From: a virus
DNA: 24,837 bases
Virus record (IMG/VR): IMGVR_UViG_3300030117_004491
Coordinates: 1-24,837 of that record
Reading direction: 5' to 3' (one strand)
In this document: piece after piece, positions 8,501-15,283 of the stretch
Numbering within the stretch: position 1 is the first letter of the stretch
Layout: each line of letters begins with the position of its first letter
Translations under genes and position numbers: made by a program
Notes under the pieces: generated by a model
What the model saw: the letters and a program-made list of their open reading frames with translations, nothing else
What the model was told of the DNA's origin: nothing
The model's database searches: none

Positions 8501-11500
8501 ACCTAAGAACTCTTGTACCAGACATAGAATCAGCTGGAGTACGTATAACTGTTAAAGAAAAAGTATTTTTCCAGCCTTTATATTCTTTGCTGTTTTTATG
8601 CAATCTTTCAGGATTAGATCTTTTATAATAATTCCAAGCATCACCTAGTGTAATAGCACCTTTAGTTTTTTTAGTAGCATTTATTTTTGCTACTATATCA
8701 CGAGGAAGAAACTCTGTGCTAATAGGCATTAGTCTAAAAGCTTCATCTAAATAAATTTCACCTTTTTCTAAAGTTCTCCAATCTTCAGCCTTTAAATCCC
8801 TACCTTTAGTCTTAGCTGTTATTCTTTGTTTAGGCTGATCTTTTGGTCTTTTTCTAGGATCAATATCAACATAAGCCATTTGATCTGGAGTAAAAGCCTT
8901 AAGCCAAGACTTGCCACCATGTTCAACAAACGGATTAGAATATCTTCTAACAAAATATTTTTTTAAAGCATTTCCCCAGTTTTCAATAAACATAGTATTT
9001 CTAGTAAAATACTGATCACGCATAGACTCTGATATAGATTTATTTAAATCGTGATATTTAGTATAATCAGAATCAGCATCAAACTCAAAGTCTCTATCAA
9101 AGTATCCTTCTTTATCAAGCTTGTTTATTTTGTTCATAAATAAAGCTGTTAATTTTGGATCTTTATTATTTACTATTCTTTTAAGAACAAAATCAACTGG
9201 AAGTTCAAACACTCCAAGATCGTGACGTTCAAACAAATCTACAAATTCATTTTGAATAGCTTCTTTTTCTTTAGCAGATATTTTATCAAAAGACTTTAAA
9301 ACATTATTATATTCTTCAGCTAATTTTTTACCTCTGTCACTTCCTAGTACAGAACGATCTAAAACTTCTTTTAAATAAATATCTGTAAAACCAGATGCCT
9401 GATCTTTATTAGTTTGACCATAAAGCTGAATAGGAACTTCTTCTCCAATAACTTGTTTATAAGGCTTTTCAAAAGTACCAAGACTTAACTGTAAACTTTC
9501 TACTGGCATTTCATATACTTTTAAATCAGTAGGAAAAATTTCAGTCTGTAAAGCTTGTTCACCTTCTTTTGTTTTAAGCCATCCACGCTGATAGCCAATT
9601 TCACTTGTCTCATGCAATCCTCTAAGTTTTGCACCACTATCAAAAACAATAGCATCTATATTGTTTTGTTCCATAAACCTATTCCAAACTTCATTAGCTC
9701 TTTGTCCATTAGACTTGGTAGCTAATATACCTAAGTTTGTTCTACCTACAATAACAGGTTTATAATGCCCAGCTTGAGGATCTAAACCAACGCCTTTTAA
9801 ACCAGCGTCAAAAAACTTTTGTCTTATAATCATGCCTCCATCAGTATCGCTTATGCCAGTCATTCCTTTTACTTTTTGAAACGCATCGTCAGATGCAATA
9901 ACAATACGCATTTTACCATCAGGATTAGTTTGAGCAAAACTAGACGCTGATACTGGAGTCATTCTATTGGCAAGTAATTGCATTCTTTTATTTACGTCAG
10001 ATACGCTTTTCCCAAAGCCCGAAGATAACAACCTTCTAATACCTGTAAAATCACTGCCTTTAACAAGACCGTTATTAATAGCATCATTCATAACATTGGA
10101 CACCCATTTACGTTCATGTAAAGTAGTGTCACCAAATATAGGTTTTTCTGCTTCTAGAGATAGTTTATAAGACTCAGCTACAGCTTCTCTAACTCTGCTG
10201 TTGCCATTAGATAATAAATCAAATAACATTTCTTTTGTTATCTGCTGGTTGCCTATTCTATCTTTAAAAGTAGAAAGCATTAAAACGCCTTTATCCTTTA
10301 CGCCTGAATAAATATATTGATTCTTTTCAGCTAAAGCATCTTGCATTAAACTAATTTCTTTAGGCTCAAGATTAAACTTTATATTCTCACCTTCCATACG
10401 GTGACTTAATATTTTATTAGGAACGCCTTTAGGATCTATGTAATGAGTTAAAAACTGAAAACCTTCTCCTAATCTATTCAAAGGAAGCTCTATATATCTT
10501 TCACCGATTGTAACATTATTTATTTCCTCACCTTTAAACTTTAAATATCTTGGCATATTAACTTTATCATCAAACTTAATAGCTATTACTTCATTCATAG
10601 GTTCAGCATCTTGTAGAAAATGTGACCTTAGTTTAGCTTCAGTCTCAGAACCTATTTGTTTAGAATAAGGCTTGCCCTTAACTCTTCCTTTTGTATCTGG
10701 TATTAATCCTCTTGGTTCCGTTCCTCTTATGTATATATGTTTATCATCGCCAGCTGTATGCTTTAATATATAATGGTCTTCAAATTTTACTATCTCATTC
10801 GCAAAGTTTACACCCCCACCTTCTCCTTTTTTTATAGAAGCTAATTGTTCTCTTGCTTGTGATAAATTATCGACAACCCAAACATCTTGAAAATCTCCAG
10901 TTTTGTCCTTTATCTTTGGGTTTTCATACATATCAACTTTTACATCATATATTTTCTTGCTTCTGCCACTTACCTGATCCTCACCAACAACTTTTTTAAT
11001 ATTTTGTATAAATAATTCTGGATCTGGTTTGTTGTTTACAATACTTTTATCTCTAGCTTTTTCCATCGCATCAACAAATCTTCCGATGTCAGGATATAAA
11101 TTTTTATCTGCTTTTTCATAAAAACCTTTAGCTAGGTTTACAATCTTTTGTCTTCTTATTTCAACTGGATCGTGAAAGTCTTCATTCTGTGGATTAGCTA
11201 CAGCATTTTCACGGATTACAGCTTCTACAAATTTCTGCCTAGAAAGTTCATCTTGTAACCTAGAAGCTTCTTTTCTGTAAAATCTATTTATATCGCTTTG
11301 CCCATACTCATCTGGTTTGTGTTTTCCTAAATGAGCTTCAGCTTTTGCTCTCCAACGAGTATTTGGAAAATAATTTTCTAAAAAACTTAAAGCCATTCCT
11401 GAAGAACCAGCTAGGTTTTCAGAGTTTCCTTTAATGTTCCCAGCTTCATGTTCGTTAAGTATATACTCTCTAGTTTTTGTTGTGTATTCTTTAAAATCTT

Positions 11501-12422
11501 TAGAAGATTCTGGATCTAAATTTTCACTTTGTTTTCTTTCTGGCTTAACAATCCATTCTTGAGCTGCTGCTTTATAAGCAGGTCTTGTATTGTAACCAAA
11601 AAAACCACCTAATAAATATTCATATATTTGCATCTCTGTAGGTTCATTACGCAATGTAGCTGGTAAACCAGTAACCATAGCACCCAAACCAGTACGTAAT
11701 ATTTTCTCAGCTCTGTCTATTTGTTGAGGAGTCCCTTTAAACAAATTACCTAAAGACACAAAATTACCTATACCACCAAAAGCACCACCAGCTATAGCAC
11801 CACCTATATAGCTATCAACAATAGCATCTGTCCCTTTCCAAACACTACTTACAGCACTAGCAGATGCCAGACCTAAAGCTTCTTCTCCTATAGCTCTAGT
11901 TCTAGACCCTCTTGCTAAAAAGTCCATAGACTCTAAACCAGTTTTCTGAAGTTGTTTATCTATTAATCTTTTTGTAGCTCTTGAAGCTAACATAGGAACA
12001 GCTATAGCATCTAATCTATCTATACCTGCTATAGTAGCTTTAGTTATAGTACCACCTAATACATCTTTCATTTTAGCACCAGTTAACTTAGATGTAACTT
12101 TAGCTAAACCATATATGGGAGCTTTCATAATACCGGGAGCAAAACCAGCAAGATGACCAAGCTGTCTAAAAATAGCTTCACCAGTATTGCGTGGTTCTTT
12201 AGGTATTAAATCTAATGTAGTTAAACCTTCAACAAAACCAGCAGTAGCCTGTTGAAATGCTCGTCTTATTGAGAAAGGGCTTTGCTTACGTTTAAACTCT
12301 ATAAGATTATCAGCAGCTAAGCGTTCAAGCTCATCAAGCTGATCTTCATTAAACATATCAGGGTTAGTCCTGTACTGATTAATTAGCCCCTGAACTTTGT
12401 AGGCTTCATAAGGTGACGGCAT
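2505..12422 (-). CDS. Giant virion-type polyprotein: two-barrel RNA polymerase-like, DUF4326-like and AlkB domains (3305 aa)
   Basis: The N-terminus (residues 10-90) is a module shared with the adjacent 197-aa protein. It is followed by a Gly/Ala-rich, partly hydrophobic region (about 55-290). Residues about 858-935 contain DGGMII, GHYKPVIVG (K888) and DSGAKLRG (K932), like the first double-psi barrel of phage single-chain RNA polymerases. Residues 1294-1340 (RTPADSMSG, then GADKDADSIKVF) match the second barrel with the DxDxD triad D1333/D1335/D1337, and SADASNDP (about 1508-1515) recalls a conserved motif further downstream in that family. A DUF4326-like domain has GNPF at 1559-1562 and a C-terminal H where the family has CxxCH. 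The AlkB domain (about 2080-2255) keeps HxD H2178/D2180, H2233, R2245 and R2251. The C-terminal 700 residues are helical with a hydrophobic span near 3160-3180. The ATG overlaps the upstream stop (TAATG) with only a weak ribosome site. Ejection with the genome is inferred. Confidence 0.85.
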   Translation of the reverse strand: MPSPYEAYKVQGLINQYRTNPDMFNEDQLDELERLAADNLIEFKRKQSPFSIRRAFQQATAGFVEGLTTLDLIPKEPRNTGEAIFRQLGHLAGFAPGIMKAPIYGLAKVTSKLTGAKMKDVLGGTITKATIAGIDRLDAIAVPMLASRATKRLIDKQLQKTGLESMDFLARGSRTRAIGEEALGLASASAVSSVWKGTDAIVDSYIGGAIAGGAFGGIGNFVSLGNLFKGTPQQIDRAEKILRTGLGAMVTGLPATLRNEPTEMQIYEYLLGGFFGYNTRPAYKAAAQEWIVKPERKQSENLDPESSKDFKEYTTKTREYILNEHEAGNIKGNSENLAGSSGMALSFLENYFPNTRWRAKAEAHLGKHKPDEYGQSDINRFYRKEASRLQDELSRQKFVEAVIRENAVANPQNEDFHDPVEIRRQKIVNLAKGFYEKADKNLYPDIGRFVDAMEKARDKSIVNNKPDPELFIQNIKKVVGEDQVSGRSKKIYDVKVDMYENPKIKDKTGDFQDVWVVDNLSQAREQLASIKKGEGGGVNFANEIVKFEDHYILKHTAGDDKHIYIRGTEPRGLIPDTKGRVKGKPYSKQIGSETEAKLRSHFLQDAEPMNEVIAIKFDDKVNMPRYLKFKGEEINNVTIGERYIELPLNRLGEGFQFLTHYIDPKGVPNKILSHRMEGENIKFNLEPKEISLMQDALAEKNQYIYSGVKDKGVLMLSTFKDRIGNQQITKEMLFDLLSNGNSRVREAVAESYKLSLEAEKPIFGDTTLHERKWVSNVMNDAINNGLVKGSDFTGIRRLLSSGFGKSVSDVNKRMQLLANRMTPVSASSFAQTNPDGKMRIVIASDDAFQKVKGMTGISDTDGGMIIRQKFFDAGLKGVGLDPQAGHYKPVIVGRTNLGILATKSNGQRANEVWNRFMEQNNIDAIVFDSGAKLRGLHETSEIGYQRGWLKTKEGEQALQTEIFPTDLKVYEMPVESLQLSLGTFEKPYKQVIGEEVPIQLYGQTNKDQASGFTDIYLKEVLDRSVLGSDRGKKLAEEYNNVLKSFDKISAKEKEAIQNEFVDLFERHDLGVFELPVDFVLKRIVNNKDPKLTALFMNKINKLDKEGYFDRDFEFDADSDYTKYHDLNKSISESMRDQYFTRNTMFIENWGNALKKYFVRRYSNPFVEHGGKSWLKAFTPDQMAYVDIDPRKRPKDQPKQRITAKTKGRDLKAEDWRTLEKGEIYLDEAFRLMPISTEFLPRDIVAKINATKKTKGAITLGDAWNYYKRSNPERLHKNSKEYKGWKNTFSLTVIRTPADSMSGTRVLRFRGFTGQRGAGSFTHHFDNNYLGGADKDADSIKVFQGFSEKLRNYFKQEKVSDERIHLDPDNPKKYNEKYANELDSQFHEKSAIIKGNPEEVLKRFRGVKKEEPNFEFYNAFKFSPAYRHIAAQGAASGKQGLGYGLSSAVVMRQWVDYVKSKGGSYSFPFYDAKSGRTYLNDVTLKEYNVQGIPNEQYFRDLIYKIVNKSADASNDPTVIPYTRFRDMLFDSMFDVNVYELARPPRISDKGIETMRGSTFGNPFIDPAIWNKNKDWYRKQGFIKANSREDAANSYENWIRGTDHLEVFPERRQKIVKALQEGSLIGKTLKYYQPNAIDSHAHRLARLAAEYAPGKMISSGEKKYQDIINENFNGSLGLLAQSVNVAKPRSKTRTISPERIKPLFEARKPVGGRKPPEPLEWKGKNKIVGDLKWKSYIGLELGESANVKLKGSQRRITNITQPADKKLTLLVNEFPKPAMNIYDLAFVNSKISAKALGDNAFRTSVISSLPLRLENAKINFASFRFGNLKEAYQKFYRDLEVKLQAPEKIEASEAQKKNIRKGALVSYSTKEIQKFVNDHMGILTSDMLIPSLNNIGKAVSSNRIPFALESYSKGMGQIATIELANKHFVDIHRSLVNRGIKGNIIKELIPQIMGMNKKLNKMIIDKAPAAEIDTAIALGNKRINDLADKYNINPEPLMKYFHTILLSPITGVKDKNGYPIINYQKLIHGSERIDPFTRREFYSRIEDVYNRSVDKKADMQLDVKIIDNISKRNPDSKVVNYENGDIIHLKQKMKNVSFKDVDKAVEWEQGYNKFGKEPRLTAYYGDKGTDYVYTLKLNKPKEWTPKLLEIKKQVEDITGVEFNSVLANKYRNEKDSIGWHKDNEPELGKNPIIASLSFGETVSFKLKRGKKIIDVPLSDKDLLIMQGKTQERWDHGVEKSTKARGQRINLTFRRTNLEKQEDIKIPVESFISKPKKEVINTVERVIQSKALDMMAINKPQVKQVKEFRKFLDEHPFIAENFNEWFKFFTAELSGRGIPRSATDLKMEDIVAINRFMKQFHDPNSLEFKLRYWHLDPRFVDSEMAMKGMVNKYKTYYAPVKHGSGKIRREPVYRFMSPIGAISNYVLKSERGMSKDRNAAEQVIKPISDILSKYTVNQRKELFKQIVDIRESGNKENMSPVLKRLDNELTKFFKSMGNKWIYTYNSKGERISDKTGKWEMDDNFDAWYKKTKGVINEYMRWNKDGVFDFKNFRNKVLDKDITNPELIRLVGIDGLKRYEYEKRMMDYFNRLTATNPKIKQNTFIRNYRSGKSRFSGIGEKNTEAYIPHLNFGYNEGAQREFVKSVNKESLKIKEKIKNEYLESIKNPTENDFTKAEQIGNKARQRFIKLMERKAQFSTEFFSMKDLIDHKGLTDADLDVKLNQLGFDSKIGVLEARLFDLKGYDKRPTLITDYHSKLINGWYKNLVAIKGDYEISNMKHRMGDYKPSKAELKKFKDSKRYDSYVDVWADYTKLYMQSVLGHQSYFPQQIMSEVQKGIDPLYLKDKRNMFYMTSDQNMVKLYEKLWKSKKWNKAPFIGSTLREAPKDKAARKEYFSRKIHDFGRMEAQYELMTLLANTGTWSTNIFSGNLMTIASAGFRNFRNSFSDKKIFERLLSNDKGEAVLNLFNGSKVKNRKDLYEWLKERGVMDDFIQNEFEYNEPLKNGLKKAGVNISDFRRDISKAIKNRGKQREESVLQVVERYGVKDAMVKYGGFFMQHSERVNRLNAFIAHGLQAVEKFGPEGRNLNISDDFVFEMALKGIENSQFLYQNAQRPAFMRTATGKVLSRFKLFVWNSIRVRKEFYNQAKLYGFRNGTPEYERFKDLFMIDMFLMALGGAFMFSIFDTALAPPYDWIQSLADWMYGDKRERDMAFFGSKLGPANLLKPPIARVPEAMIELMTGDWEKFSDYTVYTMFPFGRAVRQGKQIYERPERVGEVLFRLPINKIDSRLERAKRRALQAEEIEESLGSV

Positions 12423-13327
12423 TAAGCTAACTCAGTTGTATACTTCCTATTATCCCAATCAAATGTATCTAGTCCTTGTCTTCTTGCATCCCTAAAAGCA
12501 TCTCTAAAAGACTGAGCTTTAGCACTTTGCTTTGGAAAAATAGGATACATATTTTTATCATATCTTAAAGGACCTATAGGGATCGAAGGTCCTGCAACGT
12601 TTGATGGTGCTTGAGGGGTTGAAGGTCTTGAAAGAGTTGACCAAGCCGAAGAAAGTAGCGATGGAGATTCTTTTAAAGGTCCTGCAACTTTACTAATAAA
12701 ACTTTTAAACTTTTTAGTCTTTGTAGGTTTTTCTGGAATTGATTCTTTATCAGAAATATATTTTAATACATTTTCTTTCATTTTATCTGCTGTAGTATCA
12801 TAAGCGTGCTCATCAAACCAAGGGTGATAATTGCGTCTATTAGAATATTCAGTTTGTTGAGTAGCTCTATTCTCATTCCACCAATTACTAAAACGATTAT
12901 CTCCGGGAAGAGTTGGTCTTCTTGCTGCTGGATGAATCGAAGGAAGCCACCCCCCTAATGCCATATCTGCTTTTGTATAAGGATCGAGCTCCTTTGGAAC
13001 TCCCGAAGATTTGCCTGTTACATGACCAGAAAAATAATGAAGAAGTTCATGAGGAATAGATCCTTCATTTCCTTTTGGATAATGTATTTCATCGTCAGAA
13101 TAATAAGCACCTATACCTCTTGGGTTACCCCTGTCTGGCATAACTCTTCTTATGTGACTGTCCCATTCATCTGTTGTATAGGATTGAAGTGGAATATTAC
13201 CTGTTCTTACATCTCTTAATAAATCGTCATATGTTCTTGTTATAGAAGGTCTTTGACGTACCCAACCCTTTAAAAGATCTTCGTTAGCTAATGTAAGTTG
13301 TAATAAATTAGTATAATCTGGTCGCAT
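12422..13327 (-). CDS. Zincin-type metallopeptidase, virion-associated (301 aa)
   Basis: HELLH at residues 93-97 is the HExxH zinc-binding/catalytic signature, followed by YFSGH. A helix with WWNENRATQQTEY (149-161) offers E152 or E160 as a possible third zinc ligand of gluzincin type. The last 60 residues form a Pro/Ser-rich linker and end in AFRDARRQGLDTFDWDNRKY plus TTELA, a pattern I associate with the C-termini of phage internal virion proteins. Start and stop overlap the neighbours by one base each (TAATG), so it is coupled to both the 197-aa protein and the giant protein. crAss-like phages also place a zincin near their RNA polymerase protein. Processing of the giant protein or local wall digestion during infection is inferred. 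Confidence 0.75.
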   Translation of the reverse strand: MRPDYTNLLQLTLANEDLLKGWVRQRPSITRTYDDLLRDVRTGNIPLQSYTTDEWDSHIRRVMPDRGNPRGIGAYYSDDEIHYPKGNEGSIPHELLHYFSGHVTGKSSGVPKELDPYTKADMALGGWLPSIHPAARRPTLPGDNRFSNWWNENRATQQTEYSNRRNYHPWFDEHAYDTTADKMKENVLKYISDKESIPEKPTKTKKFKSFISKVAGPLKESPSLLSSAWSTLSRPSTPQAPSNVAGPSIPIGPLRYDKNMYPIFPKQSAKAQSFRDAFRDARRQGLDTFDWDNRKYTTELA

Positions 13328-13920
13328 TAAAGCCCTGCTCTTGCACCCATATTAATAACATTTGGATTACCAGCTGTAAGTTGTAATAAATCACGATTAG
13401 CACCTCTAGCAAAACCCCATCTTAGTTCATCTAAAAAACTAGGACCAAATTGATTTTGACCTCTTGCAGTACTAGTAAAAGTATTTTTAGATCTTCTGTA
13501 AAAATCCCCAGCTTGTTCTGCATATTTAGGAGCTGCCTGTCTAGCAGACGCTAAACCTCTTTTTGCTGCTCCAAAACCTCTTCCTGCTGCTCCTGCAATA
13601 GCCATTGGATTTGCTAAAGCTAACAAACCTCCTGCAGCTAATGGTATTCCCATTCCTAACTGACCAGCAAACCTTTCTGATTTTGTTTCTCCAAATACAG
13701 ATTCACCTCTTGATCTTGGTCGCCATTCATTAGGCAACATACCAAGCATAGTTGTATCTGCTAAATCAAAAGCAAATTTTTTCAAAGCTTTTGATTCTCT
13801 TGGAAAACGAAATCCATATTGATTAGCCAAAACAGCTATTTGTTCAGCTTGCCTATCCGTAAACTGCCTTGGGTCGTTTTCGTATTGGTACATTAAAGAC
13901 TGTATTAATAATGGATTCAT
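13327..13920 (-). CDS. Internal virion protein sharing the N-terminal module of the giant protein (197 aa)
   Basis: Residues 7-90 align by eye with residues 12-95 of the 3305-aa protein. The shared pattern is QY..(N/D)P..F..(D/R)Q...(L/I)..LA....(F), then a helix, L/MLP.EWRPR.RGE..F, and a (L/F)AG..G. turn. A Gly/Ala-rich hydrophobic segment (about 90-125, LAAGGLLALANPMAIAGAAG) follows, then a basic tail. No catalytic motif is present. The layout fits a small ejected or core protein whose N-terminus carries a shared virion-loading or membrane-entry signal. It is joined by TAATG overlaps to both neighbours. Confidence 0.7.
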   Translation of the reverse strand: MNPLLIQSLMYQYENDPRQFTDRQAEQIAVLANQYGFRFPRESKALKKFAFDLADTTMLGMLPNEWRPRSRGESVFGETKSERFAGQLGMGIPLAAGGLLALANPMAIAGAAGRGFGAAKRGLASARQAAPKYAEQAGDFYRRSKNTFTSTARGQNQFGPSFLDELRWGFARGANRDLLQLTAGNPNVINMGARAGL

Positions 13921-14492
13921 TATTGTCCTCCATAAGGTTGATTCATTGCTTGGTTAAGAACAGATTGAAGAGCAAACTGTCCAGTGCCTTGAGTATAAGG
14001 CATTAATGAAGACATTAAAGATAATTCTTGAGGAGTTTTTAATTTGCCAATAAGACTAGGATCAATCATAGGAGGTTCAAATCCTAAACTTTTACGCATT
14101 CTTTTAGCTGCTTCTCTTGTATCTGTTGCACGAAAAGCTTCTCCTGTTTTTGGATCACTGTAAGCTAACCAAGGCATTACTTGCCTTAACCAGCTATCGT
14201 CTAATCTATTTTGAATCTTAGCTATCTCGCCTTCTTCTTGAGACATCTTTAATTGTTGTTGAGCTATGCCTTGAGTAATATCCTTTTGTCTTTTAGACTC
14301 TGCTAATTGTCTAGCTTCAGTTCTATCAAATCTGCCTTGAACTCTTTCAAACTCTTTATCTCTTTGTGCAATTTGTCTATTAAATTGTCTAGCATTTTCT
14401 TGTAAACGCCTATTAGACATCACATAATTTAGTAATGTATCTTGAAGTGTTTTAGATACTTCAAAGCCTACTAATGCTGGATCTATTGCCAT
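13920..14492 (-). CDS. Helical internal virion protein (190 aa)
   Basis: The ribosome site AGGAG precedes the ATG at 14492. Residues about 20-110 are a long Gln/Arg-rich helix (RRLQENARQFNRQIAQRDKE and onwards) with coiled-coil character. The C-terminal third is shorter and mixed (PSLIGKLKTPQELSLMSSLM). There is no signal peptide. Such Q/R-rich helical proteins between tail and giant-protein genes are typical of phage internal core or ejection proteins. Its stop overlaps the 197-aa gene's ATG by one base. The family name is not recognised. Confidence 0.65.
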   Translation of the reverse strand: MAIDPALVGFEVSKTLQDTLLNYVMSNRRLQENARQFNRQIAQRDKEFERVQGRFDRTEARQLAESKRQKDITQGIAQQQLKMSQEEGEIAKIQNRLDDSWLRQVMPWLAYSDPKTGEAFRATDTREAAKRMRKSLGFEPPMIDPSLIGKLKTPQELSLMSSLMPYTQGTGQFALQSVLNQAMNQPYGGQ

Positions 14493-14513
14493 AATATACT
14501 CCTATTAATTTTT

Positions 14514-15281
14514 TTAATCATATGGATTACTTGGATCAAAACCATCACCTTGGTCTTGTAATTGATCCCAAGACGATTGGTTTATCCAAGAAGTGCCATC
14601 CCAATAAAAGGTTCTTCCTTTAAAATCATAATTATCTCCATATTGAGCAGATGCTGATGGATTCCAATCTGGATCGGTCGTAGGTGCTCCAGTATTGCCG
14701 GGAAGAACACCACCCGGTGTTACTTTAAGATCTTCATCTTCTCCTGAAGCTAACAAATTACCTAAAGCACTTGTTAAAGCATCTTGGTACCTATATTGCT
14801 CTTGTAAAACATCGCTCTTATATCCAGATAAGCCTTGCTGCACTCCTTGCCTATATGCTGTGCCTGCTTGTCCAACTGCTTGTTGCTGTCCGTATTGTGA
14901 TCTTCCAAATCCACTACCCATAGTACCAGCTAAACCTTGCCCTCCAGTCATGCTAAGTAAATTTTGCTGACCTGTTAAAGCTTGACTTTGCATATCAAAA
15001 CCAAGACTTGACCTTGCCTGTCCAATCCTTTGTTGCATTTGTCCCGGATCGGGTAAAAATATTCTTGATTCTTCATCTAATCCTGTAACATTTATATCAG
15101 CAAAATCACTTAAAAAATCTTCAGCAGATCCCCAACTAGCTGGAGGTGTTCCTCCAGATGGAGTTTGATACCAGCTTGGAGCATATGGGTTTGCACTGTA
15201 AGGATTTGGACCGCTATAAGGATTCCCAGTTTGTGTAGAACCGGGATAATTTTGCATTGGGTTTGTTGGATCGTATGCCAT
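14514..15281 (-). CDS. Low-complexity Gly/Gln/Tyr-rich virion protein (255 aa)
   Basis: The N-terminus (residues 1-50) is Pro/Tyr/Gly/Asn-rich with repeated NPYS/NPYA units. The centre (about 85-165) is a Gln/Gly/Ala-rich helix (GQARSSLGFDMQSQALTGQQ and onwards). The C-terminus is acidic and aromatic (FKGRTFYWDGTSWINQSSWD). FYWDGTSW resembles the short C-terminal motif of phage internal proteins. The ribosome site GGAGGT precedes the ATG. A structural or internal core role is inferred from context and composition only. Confidence 0.65.
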   Translation of the reverse strand: MAYDPTNPMQNYPGSTQTGNPYSGPNPYSANPYAPSWYQTPSGGTPPASWGSAEDFLSDFADINVTGLDEESRIFLPDPGQMQQRIGQARSSLGFDMQSQALTGQQNLLSMTGGQGLAGTMGSGFGRSQYGQQQAVGQAGTAYRQGVQQGLSGYKSDVLQEQYRYQDALTSALGNLLASGEDEDLKVTPGGVLPGNTGAPTTDPDWNPSASAQYGDNYDFKGRTFYWDGTSWINQSSWDQLQDQGDGFDPSNPYD

Positions 15282-15283
15282 AA

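Noticed and set aside
2505-12422. T7-type or N4-type single-subunit RNA polymerase in the giant protein
   Set aside because: The visible catalytic motif is DxDxD with a second Lys-bearing barrel upstream, not the palm/fingers motifs of T7- or N4-type enzymes.
14695-14970. Cysteine-rich plus-strand open frame (91 codons)
   Set aside because: It is antisense to the Gln/Gly-rich 255-aa gene. The Cys and Pro content is a direct result of that composition.
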